Source: Rhizobium etli 8C-3
GTDB taxonomy: Bacteria; Pseudomonadota; Alphaproteobacteria; Rhizobiales; Rhizobiaceae
DNA length: 64,000 bases
NCBI RefSeq assembly: GCF_001908375.1
Contig: NZ_CP017241.1
Location: 1,739,001 to 1,803,000 of the forward strand
Direction of reading: 5' to 3'
Shown one piece after another: positions 36,452-43,783 of this stretch. The notes below the pieces were generated by a model. The model was not told the origin of the DNA. It worked only from the letters and a program-made list of their open reading frames with translations, and searched no databases. The translations under genes were made by a program, and so were the position numbers. Position 1 is the stretch's first letter. The number at the start of each line of letters is the position of its first letter.

Positions 36452-37417
36452 ATGAAGAAGCTGAGGGAAAGAATAGTCTCGGCTACCGCGATCGCACTGC
36501 TGCTGTCCGTCGCAGCTGCCCCCCTGACGCCGAGCCTGGCGCAGGAAACCGCTGGAGTTCCAGCGTCCCTGGGCCAGACAATCGTTGACAAGCGCCCCGT
36601 CCTGCACGCGGACGGCATCAAATTCGGGGCCTATGATCCGCACGGCGATTTCACCTCGCAGCAGGGTGTCTCGACCGAGCACCTGTTCCTGCCGTGGGAA
36701 GACGTCGACCTCGAAACGCTGAAGGCGGCGGACGCCTATGCGCAGGCGAGGGGACGCAACCTGCTGATTTCCGTCGAACCCTGGTCATGGGACGTTGACT
36801 GGCGACTGAGTTCCGATGAGCTGCGCCAGAAGGTCTTGCGCGGCGACTACGACGTCAACATGCGTGCGATCGCTCGTATGATCACCGAGCTCAAGAGCCC
36901 GGTCATCGTCCGCTGGGGGCAGGAAATGGAAGACCAGAGCAGCCGGTTCTCCTGGGCGGGCTGGAACCCGCGCGACTATGTCACCGCATACCGGCGTATG
37001 ATGGACATCGTGCGTGCTGAGGCACCTGGGGTGGAAGTGATGTGGTCTCCGAAAGGACTTGACGGCCTCGACGCTTACTATCCGGGTGACAATTATGTCG
37101 ATCTCGTCGGTCTCTCCGTCTTCGGCCTGGAGCCCTACGACACGCTTGCTTACGGTGGTCCGCGCGACTTCCGCCAAGCGCTGACGGACGGCTATCGGCG
37201 GGTCGTGGGATACGGCAAGCCCATCTGGGTAGCCGAACTGGGCTATGAAGGGAAAGACGCCTACATGAGGCCGTGGATCGACACTGTCACCTTGAAGCAC
37301 AGCGATTTTCCGAAACTGGAAGAAGTCGTCTATTTCAACGACCGTGACGTCCATGCCTGGCCCTTCAATCTCGGCCGCCCCAATTGGAGGGTCATCAAGG
37401 GCGACGAGACAAACTAA
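36452..37417 (+). CDS. GH26-like exported glycoside hydrolase (beta-mannanase type)
   Basis: A 321-aa protein with a signal peptide (ATAIALLLSVAAAPLTPSLAQ) and a TIM-barrel of GH26 character. The acid/base motif is VIVRWGQEMED (Glu158) followed by FSWAGWNPRDYVTAYRRMMDIV, and the nucleophile is PIWVAELGYEG (Glu262). Family members cut beta-1,4-mannan or related glucans. It is 12 bases after the DUF995 gene and last in the polysaccharide operon; such hydrolases usually trim or release the polymer during export. Confidence 0.85.
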   Translation: MKKLRERIVSATAIALLLSVAAAPLTPSLAQETAGVPASLGQTIVDKRPVLHADGIKFGAYDPHGDFTSQQGVSTEHLFLPWEDVDLETLKAADAYAQARGRNLLISVEPWSWDVDWRLSSDELRQKVLRGDYDVNMRAIARMITELKSPVIVRWGQEMEDQSSRFSWAGWNPRDYVTAYRRMMDIVRAEAPGVEVMWSPKGLDGLDAYYPGDNYVDLVGLSVFGLEPYDTLAYGGPRDFRQALTDGYRRVVGYGKPIWVAELGYEGKDAYMRPWIDTVTLKHSDFPKLEEVVYFNDRDVHAWPFNLGRPNWRVIKGDETN

Positions 37418-37537
37418 CCGTCATCGACCAAGAGCAGTGTCTGGCACGGCTCTCATCATGGCGTCGGGCTGGCGCGGGCCAGGAGAACTGGATTATAAGC
37501 GAGCCATCGCCCCGATCTGCTGATAGGCACGCCCGAC

Positions 37538-38503
37538 ATGACACACTCCGGCTCGGTGATCGACTGGCTTCTCCACTCCGACCCATCGATCCGATGGCAG
37601 GTGATGCGCGACCTGATTGACGCCCCGGAGCCGGAGTGGGCGGCTGAGCGGGTCAAGGTGGAGACAGAGGGCTGGGGAGCCAGACTTCTCTCCTGCCAGG
37701 ACGAGGACGGGCAATGGGCAGGCGGTTCCTTCGTCCCGGCCGATTTTGATCCTCGCGAATGGAAGGAGCACGGTCAGCCGTGGACGGCCACGACCTTTTC
37801 CTTGTCGCAGCTCCGGGAGTTCGGTCTCGATCCGTCATCGGATCGGGCCAAACGCACTGTCGAATTGATCGGCGCTAACGCACGTTGGGACGAGGGCGGC
37901 CAGCCATACTGGGAGGGCGAAGTCGAGGAGTGCATTAATGGCCGGACCGTTGCCGATGGCGCCTATTTTGGGGTTGACGTCTCGTCCATTGTCGACAGGC
38001 TGGTAGGCGAGCGTCTCGCCGACGGCGGCTGGAACTGCGAGAGGATCAACGGTTCGGTCCGCTCGTCATTCGCCAGCACCATCAACGTGCTGGAAGGCCT
38101 CCTTGAGTACGAGAAAGCCACGGGAGGTACGCCTCAATCTCAAGAGGCTCGCAGGTCGGGCGAAGAGTATCTCCTGAAGCGAAACCTCTTTTGCCGTCTC
38201 GGCACGCGTGAGCCGGCAGACGAGCGGTTTTTGCGCTTCCTGCACCCGAACCGTTGGCGCTACGACATCCTGCGTGCACTAGACTATTTCCGCTTCTCTG
38301 CGATGTTGACCGGCGCCGATCCCGATCCGCGACTTGGCGAAGCTATCTGCCACATCCGGTCGAGACGCCTTGAGAACGGCACCTGGCCTCTTGACTGGAG
38401 TCTTTCAGGGCGGGTGTGGTTCGAGGTCGACGACGGGCAGGGCGAGCCCTCGCGGTGGGTGACCCTGCGGGCGATGCGGGTGATTAGATGGTGGCAAAGT
38501 TAG
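37538..38503 (+). CDS. Squalene-cyclase-like alpha-barrel protein of unknown function
   Basis: A 321-aa protein without signal peptide. Its pattern of paired helices with QDEDGQWAGGSF, ERLADGGWNCERINGS and RLENGTWPLDWS motifs (D-G-x-W/G-x-W) matches the QW-like repeats of alpha/alpha-barrel terpene cyclases and prenyltransferase beta chains. The DxDD active-site motif of cyclases is not seen. It is about half the size of squalene cyclases, so a binding or unrelated enzymatic role is likelier. It lies 120 bases after the GH26-like gene, probably a separate unit. Confidence 0.7.
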   Translation: MTHSGSVIDWLLHSDPSIRWQVMRDLIDAPEPEWAAERVKVETEGWGARLLSCQDEDGQWAGGSFVPADFDPREWKEHGQPWTATTFSLSQLREFGLDPSSDRAKRTVELIGANARWDEGGQPYWEGEVEECINGRTVADGAYFGVDVSSIVDRLVGERLADGGWNCERINGSVRSSFASTINVLEGLLEYEKATGGTPQSQEARRSGEEYLLKRNLFCRLGTREPADERFLRFLHPNRWRYDILRALDYFRFSAMLTGADPDPRLGEAICHIRSRRLENGTWPLDWSLSGRVWFEVDDGQGEPSRWVTLRAMRVIRWWQS

Positions 38504-38596
38504 CGCTTGGGAAATTCCCACCGCCCGCCGACATTCCGCAATGATGAGCGTCGAGGCTGTCCGTCTCGCTCAGGCAGCCCTGAGGGCCCGAAAACG

Positions 38597-38623
38597 AAAA
38601 CGGCGCCAATGCGGCGCCGTTTT
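38597..38623. terminator. Bidirectional terminator, alpha-barrel gene / DUF1127 gene 1
   Basis: AAAACGGCGCC pairs perfectly with GGCGCCGTTTT across a short loop, flanked by A and T runs. It sits between the plus-strand gene ending at 38503 and the minus-strand DUF1127 gene ending at 38647 and can stop both. Confidence 0.88.
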
Positions 38624-38646
38624 TGGTGTATCACGCCTGGCCGAAA

Positions 38647-38790
38647 TCAACGGAACGAGCGAGATGCGATATTGCGGATCTCGTAGCGGCTGATACCGAT
38701 GTCGGAGAGCGTCTGGTTCGAAAGGTTGCCAAGCTCGTTGAGCGTGCGGCGGTAGCTAATCCAGCTCTTAGCAATGCGGATCGGGTTCAT
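38647..38790 (-). CDS. DUF1127 small protein 1
   Basis: A 47-aa basic protein: MNPIRIAKSWISYRRTLNE then LGNLSNQTLSDIGISRYEI and an Arg-containing end. The L-x3-(S/T)-x-(R/Q)-x-L-x-DIGI(S/D)R core is the DUF1127 signature; characterised members (e.g. CcaF1 of Rhodobacter) are RNA-binding and linked to small-RNA maturation. ATG 38790 has GAGG nine bases upstream; ATG 38796 is a close alternative. A TTGCACTGCA inverted-repeat site lies about 90 bases upstream. Confidence 0.88.
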   Translation of the reverse strand: MNPIRIAKSWISYRRTLNELGNLSNQTLSDIGISRYEIRNIASRSFR

Positions 38791-38875
38791 TGTCATCTTC
38801 CTCAGAATGTTGCCTCGCGAGCGGCGCCATCGCCGTCTCTGCGGTTGACATTCATATAGTGGTTCCCCGTCGTAT

Positions 38876-38887
38876 TGTGCAGTGCAA
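38876..38887 (-). promoter_or_regulatory. TTGC-N3-GCA site upstream of DUF1127 gene 1
   Basis: On the minus strand it reads TTGCACTGCACAATAC, one base different from TTGCACTGCAAAATAC upstream of the small-RNA gene at 39642-39765. It lies about 90 bases before the DUF1127 start. The function is unknown. Confidence 0.45.
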
Positions 38888-39007
38888 AGAAAAGGCATCT
38901 GCTATGCGTTTGTGCAATGTGATGCCCGATAAATACGCAGCAGCCATTTTTTGAGCGGGCGGGAAGAAGGTGTTTTCAGCCGCAACTCATGCGAAAGTGC
39001 ACCATAA

Positions 39008-39089
39008 ACAAAAGAAAACGCCCATTGCCGAAGGCGATGGGCGTTTTGAAGGAGGAGATCAGCTTGGGAGGAACGCTGATCGCCTTGAA
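39008..39089 (-). ncRNA. CCTCC-motif RNA in the 3' UTR of DUF1127 gene 2
   Basis: On the minus strand, right after the DUF1127 stop codon, a seven-base stem (GATCAGC / GCTGATC, 39057-39081) presents GTTCCTCCCAA in its loop. A single-stranded TCTCCTCC follows, then a Rho-independent terminator stem at 39015-39047 (15-bp arms, one G-T pair) with a T-rich tail. This matches the layout of CcsR-type RNAs that are cleaved from DUF1127 mRNAs in Rhodobacter, whose CCTCCTCCC motifs pair with ribosome binding sites. Release from the mRNA here is inferred. Confidence 0.6.
39015..39047 (-). terminator. Rho-independent terminator of DUF1127 gene 2
   Basis: Stem arms AAAACGCCCATTGCC and GGCGATGGGCGTTTT, one G-T pair, three-base loop; on the minus strand the stem is followed by TTTTCTTTTG. 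Confidence 0.85.
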
Positions 39090-39236
39090 TTAGCGGCCAG
39101 TAGCCTCGCGAGCGACGCGATGGATGTCCGAGCGGTCGATGCCGAGGTCGTGCAATTCGCGGTTGGTCATGCGGCCGAGTTCAGTAACGGTCTGACGATA
39201 CTTGCGCCAGTTGTTGAAAGAGCGTGTCAGGTTCAT
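39090..39236 (-). CDS. DUF1127 small protein 2
   Basis: A 48-aa basic protein: MNLTRSFNNWRKYRQTVTEL, then GRMTNRELHDLGIDRSDI and HRVAREATGR. It has the full DUF1127 core (ELGRMTxRELxDLGIDRSDI). AAGGGG lies seven bases before the ATG. Its stop codon runs straight into a 3' UTR with an anti-Shine-Dalgarno hairpin and terminator. It is probably an RNA-binding regulator like its characterised relatives. Confidence 0.92.
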   Translation of the reverse strand: MNLTRSFNNWRKYRQTVTELGRMTNRELHDLGIDRSDIHRVAREATGR

Positions 39237-39317
39237 CTTAATCCCCTTTCCGAGGGCTTGTCATCTGCCAGCTGCTGCCCATCAGCGCTGGCTTTCGTCT
39301 GATGACCGGAATATATG

Positions 39318-39329
39318 TTGCACCGCGAA
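39318..39329. promoter_or_regulatory. TTGCACCGCGAA site upstream of DUF1127 gene 2
   Basis: A degenerate TTGC-N3-GCAA-like repeat 82 bases upstream of the DUF1127 2 start, next to an ATATAT stretch that could be a -10 element. It resembles the sites before DUF1127 1, the small RNA and sthA. Confidence 0.35.
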
Positions 39330-39641
39330 GAAGTAACAGAGACAAGATTTCATTCCACCTATGCATTCTACGCAAGTCTGTGGCAGGCGTTACCTGCGAT
39401 TTCACCGTTTTTGGTCAACGAATAGGCAGAAGTGTTTTTTGCGTGCAGGACTTTCGACTCGATTGGTGAAATCGCCGTCAGCCCTCATCGCCGCCGATAT
39501 GGCAGCCGGATCAGGGCCGGACTGCCGTCCTCCGATACCGCCCTGTCGTTGGTAATAAGTGCGGCGCACTTGCGAACCTTCGGGGCAGGCGTTTCATGAC
39601 TGTCGGCTGCAAACCAGCTTTGCTCATCGTCTCAAGTGCCC
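39330..39641. other. Intergenic region, no gene seen
   Basis: About 310 bases between the DUF1127 2 promoter region and the small-RNA terminator. No plausible coding frame, tRNA or strong hairpin was found; short open frames here lack ribosome binding sites. Confidence 0.5.
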
Positions 39642-39765
39642 ACCAAACAAAACGCCCACCGGGGGAGGATCCGGTGGGCGTCATGTTGGTGACTGACAAC
39701 TGGGAGGAGGAGTGTCGTCAGTCTATCGGAGCGCGCTGGGAGGAGGAGTGCGCTGCTCCGAATCT
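39642..39765 (-). ncRNA. Three-hairpin anti-Shine-Dalgarno small RNA (alpha-r14/NfeR1-like)
   Basis: Minus-strand RNA of about 125 nt. Hairpin 1 (39727-39760) and hairpin 2 (39691-39723) each show the same 13-base loop ACTCCTCCTCCCA; hairpin 3 (39652-39681) is a terminator stem (ACGCCCACCGG / CCGGTGGGCGT) with TCCTCCCCC in its loop and TTTTGTTT after it. Three hairpins with CCTCCTCCC loops are the hallmark of the rhizobial alpha-r14 family (such as NfeR1), which pair with ribosome binding sites of transporter mRNAs. The 5' end is estimated from TATGAT near 39774. The family call rests on structure and motif, not on a search. Confidence 0.78.
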
Positions 39766-39858
39766 GTTACGGACATCATATCCGCAGGCATCCGGCACAC
39801 CGGGCCGGGCGGCCACGCCCGTGCTTCTTGACCGTCAAGATACATGACTAATGAGTAT

Positions 39859-39870
39859 TTTGCAGTGCAA
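39859..39870 (-). promoter_or_regulatory. TTGCACTGCA site upstream of the small RNA
   Basis: On the minus strand it reads TTGCACTGCAAAATAC, nearly identical to the site before DUF1127 gene 1. Roughly 95 bases upstream of the predicted RNA 5' end. Plus-strand reading is TTTTGCAGTGCAA, close to the sthA palindrome. Confidence 0.45.
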
Positions 39871-40074
39871 TATCATTATGGTCGCCATGCGCTTAATGCA
39901 TGGCTCCTCTGCAATGCTCCTATGGTAGCTCGCCACTGTTAATGCTCGGTTAATTCTGTGCCACGTTCACACAGTGAAGTATCTTGAAAGGCATCGATCC
40001 GGGAGATTGCGAAAGACGCTGCTCCGTCTATAAGATTGACGGGGAAAGCCGCTGGAATCGGCACGGAGGCAGGG
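39871..40074. other. Promoter region of the DUF2157 gene
   Basis: About 200 AT-rich bases between the small-RNA unit and the plus-strand DUF2157 gene. No gene or hairpin of note was found. Confidence 0.4.
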
Positions 40075-41178
40075 ATGTATCGGGGACGGTTGGAGCGGGA
40101 TCTCTCGCTCTGGGTGGAAAAGGGTCTGCTGCCGGAAGCGATGGCGGAATTGCTGCTTGTCGAATACGACAGCCGGCCGGCAAGTTTCAGTCTCGGCAAT
40201 GTGCTGATGGTGTTTGCCGCGATCCTGCTTGCCGCGGCTGTCCTCTTGCTCGTCGCCTCAAATTGGGAGGCGATCCCGCGGCTGGTGCGTGTCGGCGCGA
40301 TTCTTGCCCTTATCTGGGCTGTTTATCTCGGCGCCGCACTGCTGTTTGCCCGAGGGGCTTCGGCGGTTGCCAGTGGCCTGCTCGTCATCGGTGCCCTGAG
40401 CTTCGGTGGCGCGATCTCTCTGATCGGCCAGATGTATCATCTGTCGGGCGACGAGCAGACGGTCATGTATCTCTGGTTCGCGGTTGCGGCCGTGTCTGCC
40501 GCGCTCTTCCGCTCGAGTGCGGTGACTGCGATCGCCGGCTTTCTGTCCTGGGCTTCATTTGCTGTCTATCTGACGGACCACGGCGCGCGTTGGGTGGGTT
40601 TCGATCCCTGGGCGCCGCCCGTCATGGCCGTGGTCATCGTCGCACTGGTGCGTTTTACCGGCGCCGATCGCGCACGGCACCTTGCCTATCTGCTTGCCGT
40701 CGGCTGGCTTGCCTGGCTCTACACCTTGCATGAAGATATCCGGATGGCATTCGCCTTCGTGCTTTGCGGCATGGCCGTATTCGTGGCCGTCAGCCTGCCG
40801 CCCTTGCGTGGCCTTGCATTCATAAGGACTGCGGGTGCTGCGCCGGCCTTTTATGCATTCCTGGTGGCGGCAGTCGGATTGCTGCTGCTCAACATGGTGC
40901 ACGATGAAAGCTGGCCGCTTGTTGTGGTCGGCATGGCAACGCTCGCAACGGCCGTGCTGGCGATCGCGCTGCAGGGCCGGGACAACGGCGCCGTGCGCTA
41001 TCTTGCCTATGCTGCCTTTGCCGCTGAGGTTTTTTACCTTGCTTCCGTCACAGTGGGTTCGATCCTCGGAACATCGAGCCTCTTTCTTCTGTCCGGTCTG
41101 CTGGTGGCAGTCGTTGCCTGGGTGGTGATCCGCCTGGAGAGACGGTTCGGCGCAAGGGCGACGGAGGTGACGGAATGA
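40075..41178 (+). CDS. DUF2157 multi-pass membrane protein
   Basis: About 367 aa. A short cytoplasmic N-terminus (MYRGRLERDLSLWVEKGLLPEAMAELLLVEY, the DUF2157 signature) is followed by at least ten hydrophobic helices. Function is unknown. ATG 40075 has GGAGG nearby and is chosen over the ATG at 40036. The next gene starts in its last four bases; the DUF2157-GDYXXLXY pair is widespread in bacteria. Confidence 0.88.
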   Translation: MYRGRLERDLSLWVEKGLLPEAMAELLLVEYDSRPASFSLGNVLMVFAAILLAAAVLLLVASNWEAIPRLVRVGAILALIWAVYLGAALLFARGASAVASGLLVIGALSFGGAISLIGQMYHLSGDEQTVMYLWFAVAAVSAALFRSSAVTAIAGFLSWASFAVYLTDHGARWVGFDPWAPPVMAVVIVALVRFTGADRARHLAYLLAVGWLAWLYTLHEDIRMAFAFVLCGMAVFVAVSLPPLRGLAFIRTAGAAPAFYAFLVAAVGLLLLNMVHDESWPLVVVGMATLATAVLAIALQGRDNGAVRYLAYAAFAAEVFYLASVTVGSILGTSSLFLLSGLLVAVVAWVVIRLERRFGARATEVTE

Positions 41179-41765
41179 ATGTGCAGGCTTCAAGACGTCA
41201 ATCGGGCAGGGGTTATCTGATAGCCGCTGTCATTGCTGCCGCCCTCCAGACCGCCATTTTGGGATACATAATCGAGAGCCGCGCGGCGATCCTGCGCAGC
41301 GGCACCGAAGTCCTGCTGAAGACGACACCTGTCGATCCACGTGATTTCCTGCGTGGCGACTACGTCGTTCTGAATTACGAGATCTCCTCGGTTCCGGCAC
41401 AAACAGTGGTCGGCGAACTTCCCAACCTACCGGGCGAGCAGACGCTCTGGGTTCGCTTGAAAAAGCAGCCGGACGGCTTTTGGGCAATTGGCGAATCGTC
41501 GTTCCAGCCGCTCCCTGAGGCGGCCGAAAGCGTCCTGCTCAAGAGCCGTCCATTTTACAGCTACGGTGTGCGCACGCCCGACACGATCCGCGTCGAATAC
41601 GGGATCGAACGCTATTATGTACCGGAGGGCCAGGGCAAGCCGCTGGAGGAGGCCCGGCAGGACGGGAACGTTTCGATTGCTGCGCGCGTTTCAGGCGATG
41701 GCATGGCCCAGATCCGCAGCCTGCTCGTAGACGGCAAGCCCGCCTATGAGGAGCCACTTTACTGA
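41175..41765 (+). CDS. GDYXXLXY-domain membrane-anchored protein
   Basis: A 196-aa protein with one N-terminal membrane helix (GYLIAAVIAAALQTAILGYII) and a periplasmic domain containing the defining motif RGDYVVLNYEIS and the C-terminal VEYGIERYYVPEGQGKPLEEAR. Its function is unknown but it nearly always accompanies DUF2157, so the two probably work together in the envelope. It overlaps the DUF2157 gene by four bases. Confidence 0.88.
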   Translation: MNVQASRRQSGRGYLIAAVIAAALQTAILGYIIESRAAILRSGTEVLLKTTPVDPRDFLRGDYVVLNYEISSVPAQTVVGELPNLPGEQTLWVRLKKQPDGFWAIGESSFQPLPEAAESVLLKSRPFYSYGVRTPDTIRVEYGIERYYVPEGQGKPLEEARQDGNVSIAARVSGDGMAQIRSLLVDGKPAYEEPLY

Positions 41766-41919
41766 CATTGACGAAATGCCAGGAGAGGGCCTATGCAGCC
41801 CAAAAAATCGCTGTCATTTGGCCTTCATTTTTCCTTTGCCTCCACCAAATCGGGTGATATAGAGACGCCGCGCTCCGGAAGGCCTCATGTGCAGGCAAGT
41901 GCATTGCGGTTTTGCGAAC

Positions 41920-42004
<85 letters not shown>

Positions 42005-42190
42005 AAGCTGGCTTGCAGGTGGGATGACCGGATTGGTCGCCCCAATTACCCGGCAGGATGGCGCCGTCCCCCCCTTGGGTGGGATGCATTGGAATCTGAC
42101 AAAAGCCACGCGCGGCAATTTTTCCGGCGTCGTGCTCATCGAAACGAACGGCGTCTGGGCACGGCCGCCACGAAATGAAGGTAGGAAGAC

Positions 42191-43672
42191 ATGCAGGTTA
42201 TCGAAACGCTCGCTGAAGGGCTGAAGCGCGAAATCAAGGTCGTTATCCCGGCCAAGGACATGGAAAACAAGATGAACGAGCGCCTTGCCGACGTAAAGGA
42301 CAAGGTGCGCATCAATGGCTTCCGTCCCGGCAAGGTTCCCGTCGCCCACCTTAAGAAGGTCTACGGCAAGTCGATCATGGCCGATCTCGTCAACGAGATC
42401 GTTCGCGAGCAGCCTACCCAGATCCTTTCCAGCCGTGGCGAGAAGTCCGCTACCCAGCCGGAAATTGCAATGACGGAAGACAAGGACGAAGCTGACAAGA
42501 TCCTCGCCGCAGAGCAGGACTTCGAGTTCACGCTCTCCTACGAAGTCTTGCCACCGATCGAACTGAAGTCCGTCGAGGGCATCAAGATCACTCGCGAAGT
42601 TGTTGATATTTCTGACGAAGAAGTCAACGAGCAGGTTCTCAAGGTTGCCGAAAGCGCCCGTTCTTACGAAACCAAGAAGGGCAAGGCCGCCAATGACGAC
42701 CGCGTCACGATGGATTATGTTGGCAAGGTCGACGGGGAAGCCTTCGAAGGCGGCACCGATCAGGGTGCTGAACTCGTCCTCGGCTCCGGCCGCTTCATCC
42801 CGGGCTTCGAAGACCAGCTGGTCGGCGTCAAGGCTGGCGATGAGAAGACCATCACCGTGACCTTCCCGGCCGACTATCCGGCAAAGAATCTCGCCGGCAA
42901 GCAAGCCACCTTCGACGTCGTCGTCAAAGACGTTGCCGCTCCGGTCGACGTGGAAATCAATGACGAGCTGGCAAAGAAGCTCGGTCTCGAATCCGCCGAT
43001 CGCCTGAAGGAAATTGTCCGCGGCCAGATCGAGTCGCAGTACGGCTCGCTGACCCGCCAGAAGGTCAAGCGCCAGATCCTCGACCAGCTCGACGAGATGT
43101 ACAAGTTCGAGACCCCGAAGTCGCTCGTTGAAGCCGAATATAACGGCATCTGGAGCCAGGTGAACAACGATCTCGCCCAGTCCGGCAAGACGTTCGAAGA
43201 CGAAGACACGACCGAAGAGAAGGCCAAGGAAGAATACAAGACACTCGCCGAACGCCGCGTCCGCCTCGGCCTTGTCCTCTCCGAAATCGGCGAAAAGGCC
43301 GGCGTCGAAGTGAGCGAAGACGAAATGCAGCGCGCGATCTACGAGCAACTGCGCCAGTATCCGGGCCAGGAGAAGCAGATCCTCGAGTTTTTCCGCAGCC
43401 AGCCGGGCGCTGCTGCTTCGATCCGCGCGCCGATCTTCGAGGAAAAGGTCATCGACCACCTGCTGACCGAGATCGAGGTCACGGACAAGAAGGTCACCAA
43501 GGAAGAGCTGCTTGCCGACGAAGACGGCGAAGGTTCGCTGAAGGAAACCAAGAAGGCCGCGCCGAAGAAGAAGGCAGCCGCGAAGGTTGAAGATTCCGAA
43601 GGCGAAGAGGCCGCTGCTCCCAAAAAGAAGGCCGCTGCGAAGAAAAAGGCCTCAGAAGGCGACGCAGAGTAA
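42191..43672 (+). CDS. tig: Trigger factor
   Basis: Ribosome-bound chaperone and prolyl isomerase for nascent chains. The N-terminal ribosome-binding motif is [18 protein letters not shown], the PPIase domain starts near [24 protein letters not shown] (FKBP type), and the C-terminal helical arms follow. Its 493 aa are longer than E. coli's 432 because of a Lys/Ala-rich tail ([17 protein letters not shown]) common in rhizobia. SD GGTAGG precedes the ATG. Confidence 0.96.
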   Translation: MQVIETLAEGLKREIKVVIPAKDMENKMNERLADVKDKVRINGFRPGKVPVAHLKKVYGKSIMADLVNEIVREQPTQILSSRGEKSATQPEIAMTEDKDEADKILAAEQDFEFTLSYEVLPPIELKSVEGIKITREVVDISDEEVNEQVLKVAESARSYETKKGKAANDDRVTMDYVGKVDGEAFEGGTDQGAELVLGSGRFIPGFEDQLVGVKAGDEKTITVTFPADYPAKNLAGKQATFDVVVKDVAAPVDVEINDELAKKLGLESADRLKEIVRGQIESQYGSLTRQKVKRQILDQLDEMYKFETPKSLVEAEYNGIWSQVNNDLAQSGKTFEDEDTTEEKAKEEYKTLAERRVRLGLVLSEIGEKAGVEVSEDEMQRAIYEQLRQYPGQEKQILEFFRSQPGAAASIRAPIFEEKVIDHLLTEIEVTDKKVTKEELLADEDGEGSLKETKKAAPKKKAAAKVEDSEGEEAAAPKKKAAAKKKASEGDAE

Positions 43673-43696
43673 TCGGTTCTTCAAAGTCGAGAATGT

Positions 43697-43729
43697 AAGG
43701 CCCTGCCAGGCGGCAGGGCCTTTTCTTTT
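43697..43729 (+). terminator. Terminator after tig
   Basis: AAGGCCCTGCC pairs with GGCAGGGCCTT (43697-43722) and TTTTCTTTT follows on the plus strand. It separates tig from the convergent sthA gene. Confidence 0.9.
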
Positions 43730-43783
43730 GGCGCCAATGCGAGCGCTGTGCTGGGCAGCGATTGCCGAATGAGGCGGAGCGGA

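Noticed and set aside
39596..39847. 83-codon plus-strand ORF over the CCTCC RNA
   Set aside because: Its residues follow from the hairpins of the minus-strand RNA; no SD or protein character.
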